A stretch of 18,676 bases of DNA. Origin: JARRJY01 sp037388705. Lineage in GTDB: Bacteria; Pseudomonadota; Gammaproteobacteria; UBA6429; Thiohalophilaceae. Below are positions 8,357 through 15,834 of this stretch, piece after piece. How positions within the stretch are numbered: position 1 is the stretch's first letter; each line of letters opens with the position of its first letter. The stretch is from assembly GCA_037388705.1 (NCBI GenBank), contig JARRJY010000024.1:1-18676 (forward strand), read 5' to 3'. Position numbers and translations under genes: made by a program. The notes under the pieces were generated by a model that saw only the letters and a program-made list of their open reading frames with translations, was not told the DNA's origin and searched no databases.

Positions 8357-8605
8357 ATGGATACAAATAGTCTTATTATGGTTTTGGTCATTGGCGCACT
8401 TGCTGGCTGGCTTGCCGGTAAAATAATGAAAGGCAAAGGGTTTGGCATCCCGGTAAATATTGTTGTTGGCATTATCGGTGCCATCATAGGCGGGTTCCTG
8501 TTTGGTTTACTTGGTGTAAGCGCTGGCGGATTTATTGGTTCTCTAGTAACTTCCACTATTGGAGCTATTGCCCTGTTGTTCGTGATAAGTCTTATTAAAA
8601 AATAA
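8357..8605 (+). CDS. GlsB/YeaQ/YmgE family small membrane protein
   Basis: An 82-residue, very hydrophobic, glycine-rich protein of the GlsB/YeaQ/YmgE family (Pfam 'transglycosylase-associated protein'), often linked to envelope or general stress. Three membrane helices are visible: about 5-22, 31-53 and 58-79. The segment GALAGWLAGKIMKGKGFG followed by the NIVVGIIGAIIGG helix is typical of the family. The ATG at 8357 has GGAG five bases upstream. No enzymatic activity should be assumed from the Pfam name. It follows the bioA relic and may have its own promoter. Confidence 0.9.
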   Translation: MDTNSLIMVLVIGALAGWLAGKIMKGKGFGIPVNIVVGIIGAIIGGFLFGLLGVSAGGFIGSLVTSTIGAIALLFVISLIKK

Positions 8606-8645
8606 TCGGTTCAAACCACCACCCCAAGCTCAACTACTAACTATA

Positions 8646-9101
8646 ATGAAGTTATTACCCATCCTGCTTCTTATTTTTCCTCTCTCTGCCTATGCAGAAG
8701 AGGAGTGTATTTTTGATGAAACTACGTATATAAAGTTTATAACAAAATACAGCATGAAAAATAGCCACGCAAAAATTGAGCCCGATGGTAAAACGCTCAT
8801 TGTAAATAGAAATAACGAAAAAATTATTATTAAAGGTGGTGGCTGTGTTCACCTGGGGATGGCTATTGAGCTTAGAACCAAACAAGCCTATACCGAGGCA
8901 CAATTTCTACAAAAAACTCTGGATTTGTCTATGGAGTTCGGTAACTGGTTAATAAACACCAGGGCATTGAAAAATTCTATTGAAAAAGGAAAATACCAGA
9001 AAATAAATGACATTTATTTTATTGATATCAATGCCATGACAGTATTTAGCGCAACTAACGACAACCAAGGTGAAATTAATGTCGACTTTTATATCAATTA
9101 A
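8646..9101 (+). CDS. Small secreted protein of unknown function
   Basis: A 151-residue protein I do not recognise. Residues 1-17 form a good Sec signal peptide ending in AYA, with cleavage likely before EEE. The mature part is mixed polar, lysine- and asparagine-rich, with two cysteines (C21 and C67) that could form one disulfide. A central helix-like stretch (about 80-105) is flanked by strand-like segments ending in INVDFYIN. The gene is AT-rich compared with bioA or sbcB, and no convincing ribosome site precedes the ATG. The signal peptide and open frame make it a plausible gene; periplasmic location is inferred. Confidence 0.6.
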   Translation: MKLLPILLLIFPLSAYAEEECIFDETTYIKFITKYSMKNSHAKIEPDGKTLIVNRNNEKIIIKGGGCVHLGMAIELRTKQAYTEAQFLQKTLDLSMEFGNWLINTRALKNSIEKGKYQKINDIYFIDINAMTVFSATNDNQGEINVDFYIN

Positions 9102-9144
9102 GTTAAAGAGCTATCTTACCCACAGATAAAATAATTGATTAACC

Positions 9145-9615
9145 ATGTTTAAAAAGTTCCGGTCTCTTAACCTGTTTATGCTGGAGTCAAAAATATTGAA
9201 ACCCATAAGTAACGCGTTGATTGAAGCAATCAATGATGAATACAAGGCACGCGCAACATATCGCCATATCATCAACAAGTTCGGTGAAGTCCGTCCTTTC
9301 GTTAATATCGTGGAGGCTGAAAACAGGCATGTAACAGCGCTGATACCCCTGTTTGAGAAATACGGTATTGCTGTACCTGACGATAACTGGGATACACGAA
9401 TCCAAGTTCCATCAACGATCCTGGAAGCATGCCAGGCCGGGGTTGAGGCAGAAATTGAAAATGCCGAGATGTATGACAGGTTACTTGAAGCTACCGCAGG
9501 TTACCCGGATATTCAATCCGTGTTAACACAGCTGCAGCGAGCCTCATCTGAAAATCACCTTCCCGCTTTTCAACGATGCGTAGAAAGAGAAGGCAGGCAA
9601 GGTAAAGGACAATAA
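9145..9615 (+). CDS. DUF2202 ferritin-like protein
   Basis: A 156-residue all-helical protein matching the DUF2202 ferritin-like family. The core reads IEAINDEYKARATYRHIINKFG, then VNIVEAENRHVTALIPLFEKYGI, then a second helix pair with EAEIENAEMYDRLLE and SSENHLPAFQRCVER. The repeated E...Y and ExxRH/ExxH patterns are carboxylate and histidine positions suited to a di-iron or other metal site, as in ferritin-like four-helix bundles. The exact function of the family is unknown. Start uncertain: ATG 9145 gives the full frame, while ATG 9178 would begin MLESKILKPI, closer to where family similarity begins; neither has a clear ribosome site. No partner metal gene is adjacent. Confidence 0.85.
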   Translation: MFKKFRSLNLFMLESKILKPISNALIEAINDEYKARATYRHIINKFGEVRPFVNIVEAENRHVTALIPLFEKYGIAVPDDNWDTRIQVPSTILEACQAGVEAEIENAEMYDRLLEATAGYPDIQSVLTQLQRASSENHLPAFQRCVEREGRQGKGQ

Positions 9616-9826
9616 AGAAAAATGTGATCAAGGAGCCATATTTTTCATGTCAGACAACTATTTCGAGGGAGTTGGTTGTTTATTGTTTTAGCGAAGGCTG
9701 GAATTTTGTTTGAAGAAAATAGTCTCTGGCGGTAATAAGCGCTAAACTATGGTTCACCTATAAGCATTTAATAATAAGGAATACCTGGCAAAGCAAACAA
9801 CAAGGTTGATAGGGAGGTTAGAACCC
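9616..9826. other. Intergenic region before the yciI-like gene
   Basis: These 211 bases hold no recognisable gene. The only coding-like item is a 14-codon frame at 9647-9691 preceded by AAGGAG (9630-9635). AT-rich sequence at 9755-9780 could hold a promoter for the downstream run, but no convincing -35/-10 pair was found. No intrinsic terminator is visible. Confidence 0.4.
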
Positions 9827-10117
9827 ATGTTTATCGTATTACTTAAGTTCTCTGATAACAAAGCCCAGGCAGGCCAGTTTATGGATGGTCACAATGCATG
9901 GATAAAACGCGGCTTTGATGATGGTATTTTCTTAATGGTTGGTAGCCTTCAGCCAAACCAGGGCGGTGGAATCATGGCACACAATATTTCACTGGAAGAT
10001 CTGCAAAACCGGGTGAATGATGATCCATTTGTAGCGGAAAATATTGTCACTGCCGAAATACTTGAAATCACGCCGGCTAAAACTGACAAACGTCTTGGTT
10101 TTTTGTCAGCCGAATAA
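9827..10117 (+). CDS. YciI-like protein
   Basis: A 96-residue protein of the YciI-like family (dimeric alpha-beta barrel fold related to muconolactone isomerase and ABM monooxygenases). It begins MFIVLLKFSDNK, the typical first strand, and has H22 in DGHNAW, the position of the conserved active-site histidine in YciI, then GxxLMVGSLQP with the GGGIM strand. The C-terminal half has NDDPFVAENIV, another family hallmark. I chose ATG 9827, which follows GGGAGG (about 9812-9817); the frame is open seven codons further but the added residues do not fit the fold. Biochemical function of most family members is unknown. First of a run of small enzyme-like genes. Confidence 0.85.
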   Translation: MFIVLLKFSDNKAQAGQFMDGHNAWIKRGFDDGIFLMVGSLQPNQGGGIMAHNISLEDLQNRVNDDPFVAENIVTAEILEITPAKTDKRLGFLSAE

Positions 10118-10198
10118 ATAACCGGGCACGATAGCCATGTTTTTCTGCTATTAGAAAACTATCAGTCCCTGGACACCACTATACTTAAAAGGGAATTT

Positions 10199-10609
10199 AT
10201 GACAACACCAGTCACGCAAGGCACCCACCACGTTGGGTTAACGGTTTCAAAACTTGAAGAAAGCGCGGACTTTTTTACTTCCCTGCTGGGATGGAATGAA
10301 GTGAAAAGGAAAGATGACTATCCTGCCATCTTCGTTAGCGATGGCAACATCATGGTTACCCTGTGGGCAAACAAGGAACAACCCGCAACCCGGTTTGATA
10401 AAAATAAAAATGTTGGTCTGCATCACGTCGCTTTCCAGGTGGGAAGCGAGGCCACGTTAAATAACCTGCATGAAAAACTGCTCAGCAACGGGATAACCAT
10501 CGAGTTTGCCCCTGAACAGTTAGGACCGGGACCGGCAAGGCATATGATGTGCTACGAACCCAGTGGTATACGGGTAGAGTTTATCTGGCCGGGAAATAGC
10601 CAGGAGTAA
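10199..10609 (+). CDS. VOC family (glyoxalase/dioxygenase fold) protein
   Basis: A 136-residue vicinal-oxygen-chelate protein with the usual two beta-alpha-beta-beta-beta modules. Likely metal ligands are H11 (THHVGLTV), H76 (LHHVAFQV) and E127 (IRVEFIWP), matching the glyoxalase I/extradiol dioxygenase pattern. The substrate cannot be told from this; VOC members include glyoxalases, epoxide-opening resistance enzymes and ring-cleaving dioxygenases. The ATG has AAAGGGAA just upstream. The stop is followed ten bases later by the DUF1272 gene, whose ribosome site (AGGAG) lies in the last codons of this gene, so the two are probably translated together. Confidence 0.88.
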   Translation: MTTPVTQGTHHVGLTVSKLEESADFFTSLLGWNEVKRKDDYPAIFVSDGNIMVTLWANKEQPATRFDKNKNVGLHHVAFQVGSEATLNNLHEKLLSNGITIEFAPEQLGPGPARHMMCYEPSGIRVEFIWPGNSQE

Positions 10610-10619
10610 GAAAATCATC

Positions 10620-10928
10620 ATGCTGGAACTTAGACCAAATTGTGAATTATGTGACAGGGATCTTCCTCCCGATTCTACCGAAGCCTGTATCTGTACCTAT
10701 GAATGTACGTTTTGCTCGAATTGCGTGAAAACCGTATTGAAAAACGTCTGCCCTAACTGTGGCGGTGGATTTTCTCCCAGACCAATACGACCAAAAACAG
10801 AACGCAGGCCGGGGGTAAGCCTGCATCATGATCCTGCCACGACAAAACGGGTTCGTACCAGCTATAGCGTGGATGAAATAACGGCCTTTTCTGATGAGAT
10901 GAGGGACATCAAGCCAGAGGACAGGTGA
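10620..10928 (+). CDS. Cys-rich DUF1272 protein
   Basis: A 102-residue protein whose N-terminal 58 residues match DUF1272: LRPNCELCDRDLPPDS followed by many cysteines (C8, C11, C23, C25, C29, C32, C35, C44, C47) ending in CPNCGGG and a PRPIRP turn. The spacing is that of a treble-clef or RING-like double zinc-binding module. The remaining 44 residues are polar and probably flexible. The start ATG 10620 follows AGGAG within the VOC gene end. The family has no established function; metal binding is inferred from the cysteine pattern. Confidence 0.87.
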   Translation: MLELRPNCELCDRDLPPDSTEACICTYECTFCSNCVKTVLKNVCPNCGGGFSPRPIRPKTERRPGVSLHHDPATTKRVRTSYSVDEITAFSDEMRDIKPEDR

Positions 10929-10962
10929 TTCACCAAAGCCTTTGGCCATTCACTGGTTAATA

Positions 10963-11277
10963 ATGACAATGTATGCCGTAATATTCAGCGCCGAAACTAA
11001 TGAACTTGACCAGTCCTACTCTGATACGGCTGCGCGCATGAGAGAACTGGCTAAAAATAAATATGGCTGTATTGCAATTACCTCGGTAACCGAGAGAAAC
11101 CAGGAAATCACGATTTCCTACTGGGGTACCCAAGAGCAAATCACAGCATGGAAGCAGGATCCTGAACATCTACAGGCCCAGGAACTGGGACGTTCTAAAT
11201 GGTACAAATCCTACCATGTTCAGGTTGTGAAGGTTGAACGTGAATATGACTACAACATGCTGCGCCCTTTAAGATAA
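10963..11277 (+). CDS. ABM-type (antibiotic biosynthesis monooxygenase domain) protein
   Basis: A 104-residue dimeric alpha-beta barrel protein resembling the YqjZ-like branch of the ABM family: MYAVIFSAETNE (first strand), MRELAKNKYGCIAITSV, EITISYWGTQEQITAWKQD, and HLQAQELGRSKWYKSYHVQV. The YW...I..WK..PEH..AQ pattern is characteristic. Such proteins include heme-degrading enzymes and quinone-forming monooxygenases, but most are unassigned. I chose ATG 10963; ATG 10969 is an alternative and the frame also opens at a TTG at 10942. The gap to the DUF1272 stop is 34 bases. Together with the YciI-like protein it makes two related barrel-fold genes within 1.5 kb. Confidence 0.82.
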   Translation: MTMYAVIFSAETNELDQSYSDTAARMRELAKNKYGCIAITSVTERNQEITISYWGTQEQITAWKQDPEHLQAQELGRSKWYKSYHVQVVKVEREYDYNMLRPLR

Positions 11278-11373
11278 GCAATGCACAACAAAATCACGAA
11301 CTATAAAATTTATCTTTTCTCACAGTTATCGACTATGATTATCATATATTCATAATCCGTTGTTACTTGAAAT

Positions 11374-12519
11374 GTGGATGCCCGTTACATGAAAAAGCTG
11401 GCCTACAACAGATTCCGCGTAAAGATCTTTGAAAAAATGATGCGTTTCGCAAATGCACTCCAGAAGATCCCCACAAAAACCACGCCCCCACCGTTCAGGC
11501 TCATGCAAATTGGTTCAGTGTTCTGGCAGTCACGCGCCTTGTTTGTCGCAACAAAGCTTGGTGTTGCCGATGTGATTGGAGATGGGCAAAAAAATACCAA
11601 AGAAATAGCCGAAGCATTACATTTGCATGAGGATCATCTTTACCGTTTGCTACGCATGCTGCAATCAATAGATATTTTCACTGAAGTCTTACCACGTGTT
11701 TTCACAAACTCAAAAACATCGGCATTTCTACGGGAAGATAATCCGCAAAACGTACGTGCAATGATACTCATGCATAATTCTCCGGAAATGACCAAGCCCT
11801 GGATGGAACCCCTGGAAAAAAGTATGCACGATGGCGGTGTTCCATTTACCAAAGTACACGGTGTTGACCTGTTTTCCTACATGGACCAGGACAAACAGTT
11901 TGACCTGTTGTTTTCACAGGCGATGGATGCGGTGGAAAGCCTCACCGGTACTTCGTATCTCGAGGATTTCAACTGGGGAGCCTTTGATCGAATTATTGAT
12001 GTTGGTGGTTCCAAGGGCAGTAAATCCATTTCTATCCTGAAATCCTACCCTGCCCTGCAAGCCATTGTGTTTGACAGGCCGCAGATTATTGAAGCGGCCA
12101 ACACCTACTGGCGAGGAAAAGTTGCCGATAAACTACTTGCACGTATTGATTTTATGAGCGGCGACATGTTCGAAAGCCTGCCTGCAGCCATATCAGACAA
12201 TGATCTCTATGTATTCTTTGCCATATTCCATAGCCTGAGTGATGCTGAATCTGGAATTGTACTCAAAAACCTGCGATCAGCGCTAATGGATAAGCAACCT
12301 TATATATTGATTGCCGATACCGTGGCAGAAGAAATAAAGACCAGCCCAACTACTGCTTTCTTTGATATGCAAATGCTGATTGGTACCAGTGGTCGAGAAC
12401 GTACCTTGAGTGAATGGCAACAGTTACTTGCAGCTTCCGGCTTTAAAATTGCGGAGGTTATCAATGTCAGGACTTTTGCAAAATTCATTGTCGCCAGGCC
12501 TGGCGGGGCATTACAATAA
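11374..12519 (+). CDS. O-methyltransferase family 2-like protein, altered motif I
   Basis: A 381-residue protein with the two-part layout of hydroxyindole/caffeate-type O-methyltransferases: a winged-helix dimerisation domain (about 40-125, WQSRALFVATKLGVADVIG and EDHLYRLLRMLQSIDIF) and a Rossmann methyltransferase domain (about 180-375). The SAM-binding motif I reads DVGGSKGSKS from D209, where family members usually have DVGGGxGxxx, and the catalytic region reads FHSLSD around H286 where many have HDWxD. It may thus still bind SAM, with changed specificity. Start is GTG 11374 or ATG 11389 (KKLAYNRFRVK); the choice is uncertain. It follows the ABM gene after 96 bases without a visible terminator. 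Substrate unknown. Confidence 0.82.
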   Translation: MDARYMKKLAYNRFRVKIFEKMMRFANALQKIPTKTTPPPFRLMQIGSVFWQSRALFVATKLGVADVIGDGQKNTKEIAEALHLHEDHLYRLLRMLQSIDIFTEVLPRVFTNSKTSAFLREDNPQNVRAMILMHNSPEMTKPWMEPLEKSMHDGGVPFTKVHGVDLFSYMDQDKQFDLLFSQAMDAVESLTGTSYLEDFNWGAFDRIIDVGGSKGSKSISILKSYPALQAIVFDRPQIIEAANTYWRGKVADKLLARIDFMSGDMFESLPAAISDNDLYVFFAIFHSLSDAESGIVLKNLRSALMDKQPYILIADTVAEEIKTSPTTAFFDMQMLIGTSGRERTLSEWQQLLAASGFKIAEVINVRTFAKFIVARPGGALQ

Positions 12520-12604
12520 GTGCAAATTATAAAGAAATGAACCATATTTCTTAATACTGTAAGTATCCTAGGTGTTGTTCACTATTTAAACATATAAAAG
12601 TCAG

Positions 12605-13798
12605 ATGAAAAAACAGTTCCTTGAATTATCTGCAAGACAGAATTTTACTTGTCTTGGTTCAGACTGCCCGCGAGATTGTTGCCATGAATGGGACAAAATA
12701 GTAATTGATAAAGACACGCTGGAAAAATGGGATGCTACTAAAGACGATAAAACAAAAAAGCTACTGATGAGCCACGTAGATAGTTCTAATGATGGTACAC
12801 CAATACTGAAAATGTCTGATGATAAAGTTTGCACGGCTCTTGAAAACGGATTATGCAGCATTCAGTTACAGCTAGGTCATGAGTATTTATCGGAAACCTG
12901 CAGGACTTTCCCAAGGGTAAGCTTTCACAATAATTACCGGAATTATGATAGTGCATTATTTTCCTGTCCCGCTATTGTCGATAGTGTTTTATTTTCCAGT
13001 AGTGATAAGCCATTATTTTCGGTATTGGACACCGGCGAAAAGAATGAACAAACAGTCAATGACTATAGTAATTTATTATTTTCACTGGATACGTTTTTAA
13101 CTGCCATTATAGATAGAACTAAATATCCACTAGGCATCACCCTGTTTTTTGTATCCGATGTATTCGCCAATATCATAAAAATGATCCAGACTGGTCAGTT
13201 TACTGACCAGACAATGCAGGAACTAAATCAAAATATTGATACCTATTTAACTGATATTTCAAAGGCCGTTAAACATGGGAAACTTGGCCCAAATCCCGTA
13301 ACTTCGGGCTCATTCTGGAAAAGTATTTATGAACTCTGTGAATCACATAATATAAACCAGGTATACCTAGGAGACGAATCAGATTATTTCATAAAAGAAA
13401 TCAAGGGATGTGATGGTTCTTTTGCCAGTTATACAAAAATATATTCACATGTCAAAAAGTATAGCAAGAAAGCTAATAAACAAATCAAACATCAATACAT
13501 TCCATTACTTAGAAAGTTTATCCAGCTTACTTTTGTGAACAAGGGATTCCCCCTGGCGCCAAACAATACACTTAATAAGGTACTGGTAGATTGTTTTATG
13601 ACAATAAGTGTATTTCAGCTTTTGTTGTGGTTTGAGGTTAACAAAAATGGCAAACTTACTGACAAATTTATCAGGGACTGTGTTGTTGAAGTTGATCGTA
13701 AGTTTGCCCTGCATGATGGAGTAATAAAAGGATTAGAGGAAGATCCGCACATGATTCAAATAGAGAAATACTGTAACTCTTTCCTGGATTTATTTTAG
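12605..13798 (+). CDS. FliB-like (flagellin lysine-N-methylase family) protein
   Basis: A 397-residue protein whose first 125 residues match the FliB family: FTCLGSDCPRDCCHEWDKIVID (C16, C21, C25, C26), then VCTALENGLCSIQLQLGHEYLSETCRTFPR (C76, C84, C99) and FSCPAI (C121). In the family this cysteine set is thought to bind metal or an iron-sulfur cluster; FliB methylates flagellin lysines in Salmonella. The C-terminal two thirds is helical and shows no motif I know. No flagellin or flagellar gene is in the window, so the target may be different. The gene is clearly AT-rich: one sampled line (13021-13080) has 20 of 60 G/C against 34 of 60 in a sampled line of sbcB. No good ribosome site precedes ATG 12605. 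Transfer is likely. Confidence 0.78.
   Translation: MKKQFLELSARQNFTCLGSDCPRDCCHEWDKIVIDKDTLEKWDATKDDKTKKLLMSHVDSSNDGTPILKMSDDKVCTALENGLCSIQLQLGHEYLSETCRTFPRVSFHNNYRNYDSALFSCPAIVDSVLFSSSDKPLFSVLDTGEKNEQTVNDYSNLLFSLDTFLTAIIDRTKYPLGITLFFVSDVFANIIKMIQTGQFTDQTMQELNQNIDTYLTDISKAVKHGKLGPNPVTSGSFWKSIYELCESHNINQVYLGDESDYFIKEIKGCDGSFASYTKIYSHVKKYSKKANKQIKHQYIPLLRKFIQLTFVNKGFPLAPNNTLNKVLVDCFMTISVFQLLLWFEVNKNGKLTDKFIRDCVVEVDRKFALHDGVIKGLEEDPHMIQIEKYCNSFLDLF
13191..13210. repeat. Near-perfect 20-base palindrome inside the FliB-like gene
   Basis: Two perfect 9-base arms (ctggtcagt and actgaccag) separated by TT. On RNA it would form a short stable hairpin; on DNA it looks like a dimeric operator. It codes for TGQFTDQ within the FliB-like gene, so it may also be a coding coincidence. 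Confidence 0.7.
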
Positions 13799-13848
13799 TC
13801 TTACCAAGAATACTTTTATTGTTATATATCAGGTTATTCCACCACGAA

Positions 13849-13876
13849 TTGACACAACATCATCCATTTATATGTT
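13849..13876 (+). promoter_or_regulatory. Candidate sigma-70 promoter for sbcB
   Basis: A perfect -35 TTGACA (13849-13854) is followed after 16 bases by TATGTT (13871-13876, 4 of 6 to TATAAT). Transcription would start about 13883, leaving a leader of some 27 bases before the sbcB ATG. It lies in the 111-base gap between the FliB-like gene and sbcB. Confidence 0.5.
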
Positions 13877-13909
13877 ATCTTTTCTCTAAAATTATAACGG
13901 TATCAATTC

Positions 13910-15376
13910 ATGACTCAAAACACGCTTTACTGGCACGATTACGAAACCTTTGGTATTGATCCACAACGTGACCGGCCGGTGCAGTTTGCCGGTATCCGCA
14001 CTGATGAAGAATTGAACATTATTGGTGAACCATTAAATATTTTCTGTCGTCCATCTCCTGATAATTTACCGCATCCTATTTCATCCTTGATCACCGGTAT
14101 TACTCCACAACAGGCACTGGAACAAGGATTAGCGGAGGCTGAATTCATTCAGCGCATTTATGCAGAACTGTCTGAGCCAGGTACCTGTGGCGTGGGTTAC
14201 AACTCGCTGCGTTTTGATGACGAAGTTACGCGCAATACCCTTTACCGTAACCTGTTTGATCCCTATGGCCGTGAATGGCAAAACGGTAACAGCCGCTGGG
14301 ATATCATCGACGTGGTACGAGCCTGTCGTGATTTGCGCCCGGAAGGGATTGTCTGGCCGATGCGTGAAGACGTAGAACGTAGTAGTTTCAAACTGGAAGA
14401 ACTGACGGTGGCCAATGGTATTAGCCATGAACATGCCCATGACGCACTTTCCGATGTATACGCCACCATCGCGATTGCAAAATTAATTAAAGATAAACAA
14501 CCCAAGCTATACGATTTTCTCTACAAGTTACGTCGCAAGCAGGAAGTACTCAAACATATTGACCTGAAGGAATTGACACCGATACTGCATACCTCGGGCA
14601 TGTATGGTAGTGACCATGGTAATACCCGCATGGTGGTGCCGATCGCCATGCACCCAACCAACAAGAACAGCATAATCGTGTTTGACCTTGCCCAGGACCC
14701 GTCCGTCCTGCTTGATCATGGAGCCAACAAGCTACGTGATCTGCTCTATACACCAAACGATGAAATACCCGAAGGTAAACAACGCCCGGCGCTAAAACAA
14801 CTGATTGTTAACCGTTGTCCGGTAATCGCGCCGACGTCTACTCTAACCGGAGATACCTCGGAACGCCTGAATATTGATTTGATGACCAGTATGAAACACC
14901 GCCAGGCAGTACTCGCCTCGCGCAAGGACATTCAGCAGAAGGTAGCAAAAATATTCGAGCCCCGCGAGTATGAAAAACAAACAGATCCTGACCTGATGAT
15001 TTACGGGGGTGGTTTCTTTTCAGAAAACGACAAGCGACTGATGGAAACTATTCGTAACACCGCACCAGATGAACTGGGAACACAGACATGGACCTTTGAT
15101 GACAAACGATTACCTGAAATGTTGTTCCGTTACCGTGCACGCAATTACCCGGAAACACTGAACGCAGATGAACAGGCCGAGTGGCTGGAACATTGCCGTG
15201 CACGCCTGGTGAATGGTGATTCCGGCCACCTTAACTTTGAAGGTTTTTATGCTGAGATTGAGCAACTCAGAAAAGAAGAAGAACTGGACAATGACAAGAG
15301 TCGCTTGCTTGATGAAGTTGAAGCCTTTGGCAGGGAACTGGATACATACATCACAAAAGAGATCATCGTCTCTTAA
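13910..15376 (+). CDS. sbcB: Exodeoxyribonuclease I (SbcB/XonA)
   Basis: Single-strand 3'-5' DNA exonuclease of recombination and mismatch repair. 488 residues, near E. coli ExoI (475). The DEDDh exonuclease domain is intact: D10 and E12 in WHDYETFG, the GYNSLRFDDEVTRN segment near residue 96, and H177 and D182 in AHDALSDVYA. The SH3-like and C-terminal helical domains follow, with IYGGGFFSENDKRLM near 364. ATG 13910 starts MTQNTLYWHDYETFG, only six residues before the conserved block, and no earlier start is needed. It probably begins a transcript from the TTGACA promoter and may carry the pilin-like gene 20 bases downstream. Confidence 0.96.
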   Translation: MTQNTLYWHDYETFGIDPQRDRPVQFAGIRTDEELNIIGEPLNIFCRPSPDNLPHPISSLITGITPQQALEQGLAEAEFIQRIYAELSEPGTCGVGYNSLRFDDEVTRNTLYRNLFDPYGREWQNGNSRWDIIDVVRACRDLRPEGIVWPMREDVERSSFKLEELTVANGISHEHAHDALSDVYATIAIAKLIKDKQPKLYDFLYKLRRKQEVLKHIDLKELTPILHTSGMYGSDHGNTRMVVPIAMHPTNKNSIIVFDLAQDPSVLLDHGANKLRDLLYTPNDEIPEGKQRPALKQLIVNRCPVIAPTSTLTGDTSERLNIDLMTSMKHRQAVLASRKDIQQKVAKIFEPREYEKQTDPDLMIYGGGFFSENDKRLMETIRNTAPDELGTQTWTFDDKRLPEMLFRYRARNYPETLNADEQAEWLEHCRARLVNGDSGHLNFEGFYAEIEQLRKEEELDNDKSRLLDEVEAFGRELDTYITKEIIVS

Positions 15377-15396
15377 TAATCCCAGGAATTGAAAAA

Positions 15397-15834
15397 ATGA
15401 AAACATCAATCAGGCTTATTATTATCGTTGTATCTGTTCTTGTAGTAGTACTGGGTGGTTTTGAATTGTTACGCGGCAAACAGGTGAGAACACATATGCA
15501 GGCAGCATTTGTCGCCGAGGGGCTGGCGGTAACTGGTATGCTAAGAGTAGCTGCAGCTGAATATTATAACTCTCATGGTGAATGGCCTGAATCACATGCT
15601 GAAGCGAATCTCCCCGCTCCCTATCAAATTACCCGGCAAGCCCTGACCAGCGCTGAACTAGGTAGTGATGGCGTTATTACCCTTACCTATAATGCCAAAT
15701 CCGGTGTTGATGGTGGCACGATTAGACTTGTACCTAGCGTCAGTTCATACCTGGGAGACATTAAGTGGGAATGCCGAACCTCGAGTTTTGAAAATATACA
15801 GGAATGGGCACCGCAGTGCATGTATATTCAATAG
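15397..15834 (+). CDS. Pilin-like protein lacking a prepilin cleavage site
   Basis: A 145-residue protein with one N-terminal hydrophobic helix (about 6-26) and a globular part resembling the C-terminal domain of type IV major pilins: VAAAEYYNSHGEWPESHAEANL, then DGVITLTYNA, GGTIRLVPSV and a last loop closed by C126 and C141 (IKWECR...APQCMY), the usual pilin disulfide. The class III leader and the G/FTLIE core with Glu5 are absent; the start reads MKTSIRLIIIVVSVLVVV. It is therefore unlikely to be processed by PilD or built into a pilus in the normal way, and more likely stays as an anchored periplasmic domain. AGGA is nine bases or so before the ATG, and the sbcB stop is 20 bases upstream. 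No pilus gene is nearby. Confidence 0.72.
   Translation: MKTSIRLIIIVVSVLVVVLGGFELLRGKQVRTHMQAAFVAEGLAVTGMLRVAAAEYYNSHGEWPESHAEANLPAPYQITRQALTSAELGSDGVITLTYNAKSGVDGGTIRLVPSVSSYLGDIKWECRTSSFENIQEWAPQCMYIQ

Noticed and set aside
9647..9691. 14-codon frame MSDNYFEGVGCLLF with AAGGAG upstream, faintly like the FEG start of eukaryotic-type AdoMet decarboxylases
   Set aside because: Only three or four residues agree and no further similarity is found in any frame after the stop; too short to call a gene or relic.
10128..10154. Possible hairpin ATAGC/GCTAT after the YciI-like gene
   Set aside because: Five-base stem with an 11-base loop and no T-run; not a credible terminator.
11326..11350. Possible promoter (TTATCG ... 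TATATT) before the methyltransferase gene
   Set aside because: The spacer is only 13 bases and the -35 match is weak.
12535..12580. Short inverted repeats (agaaat/atttct and atact/agtat) before the FliB-like gene
   Set aside because: Short AT-rich stems of the kind expected by chance; no T-run and no known operator match.
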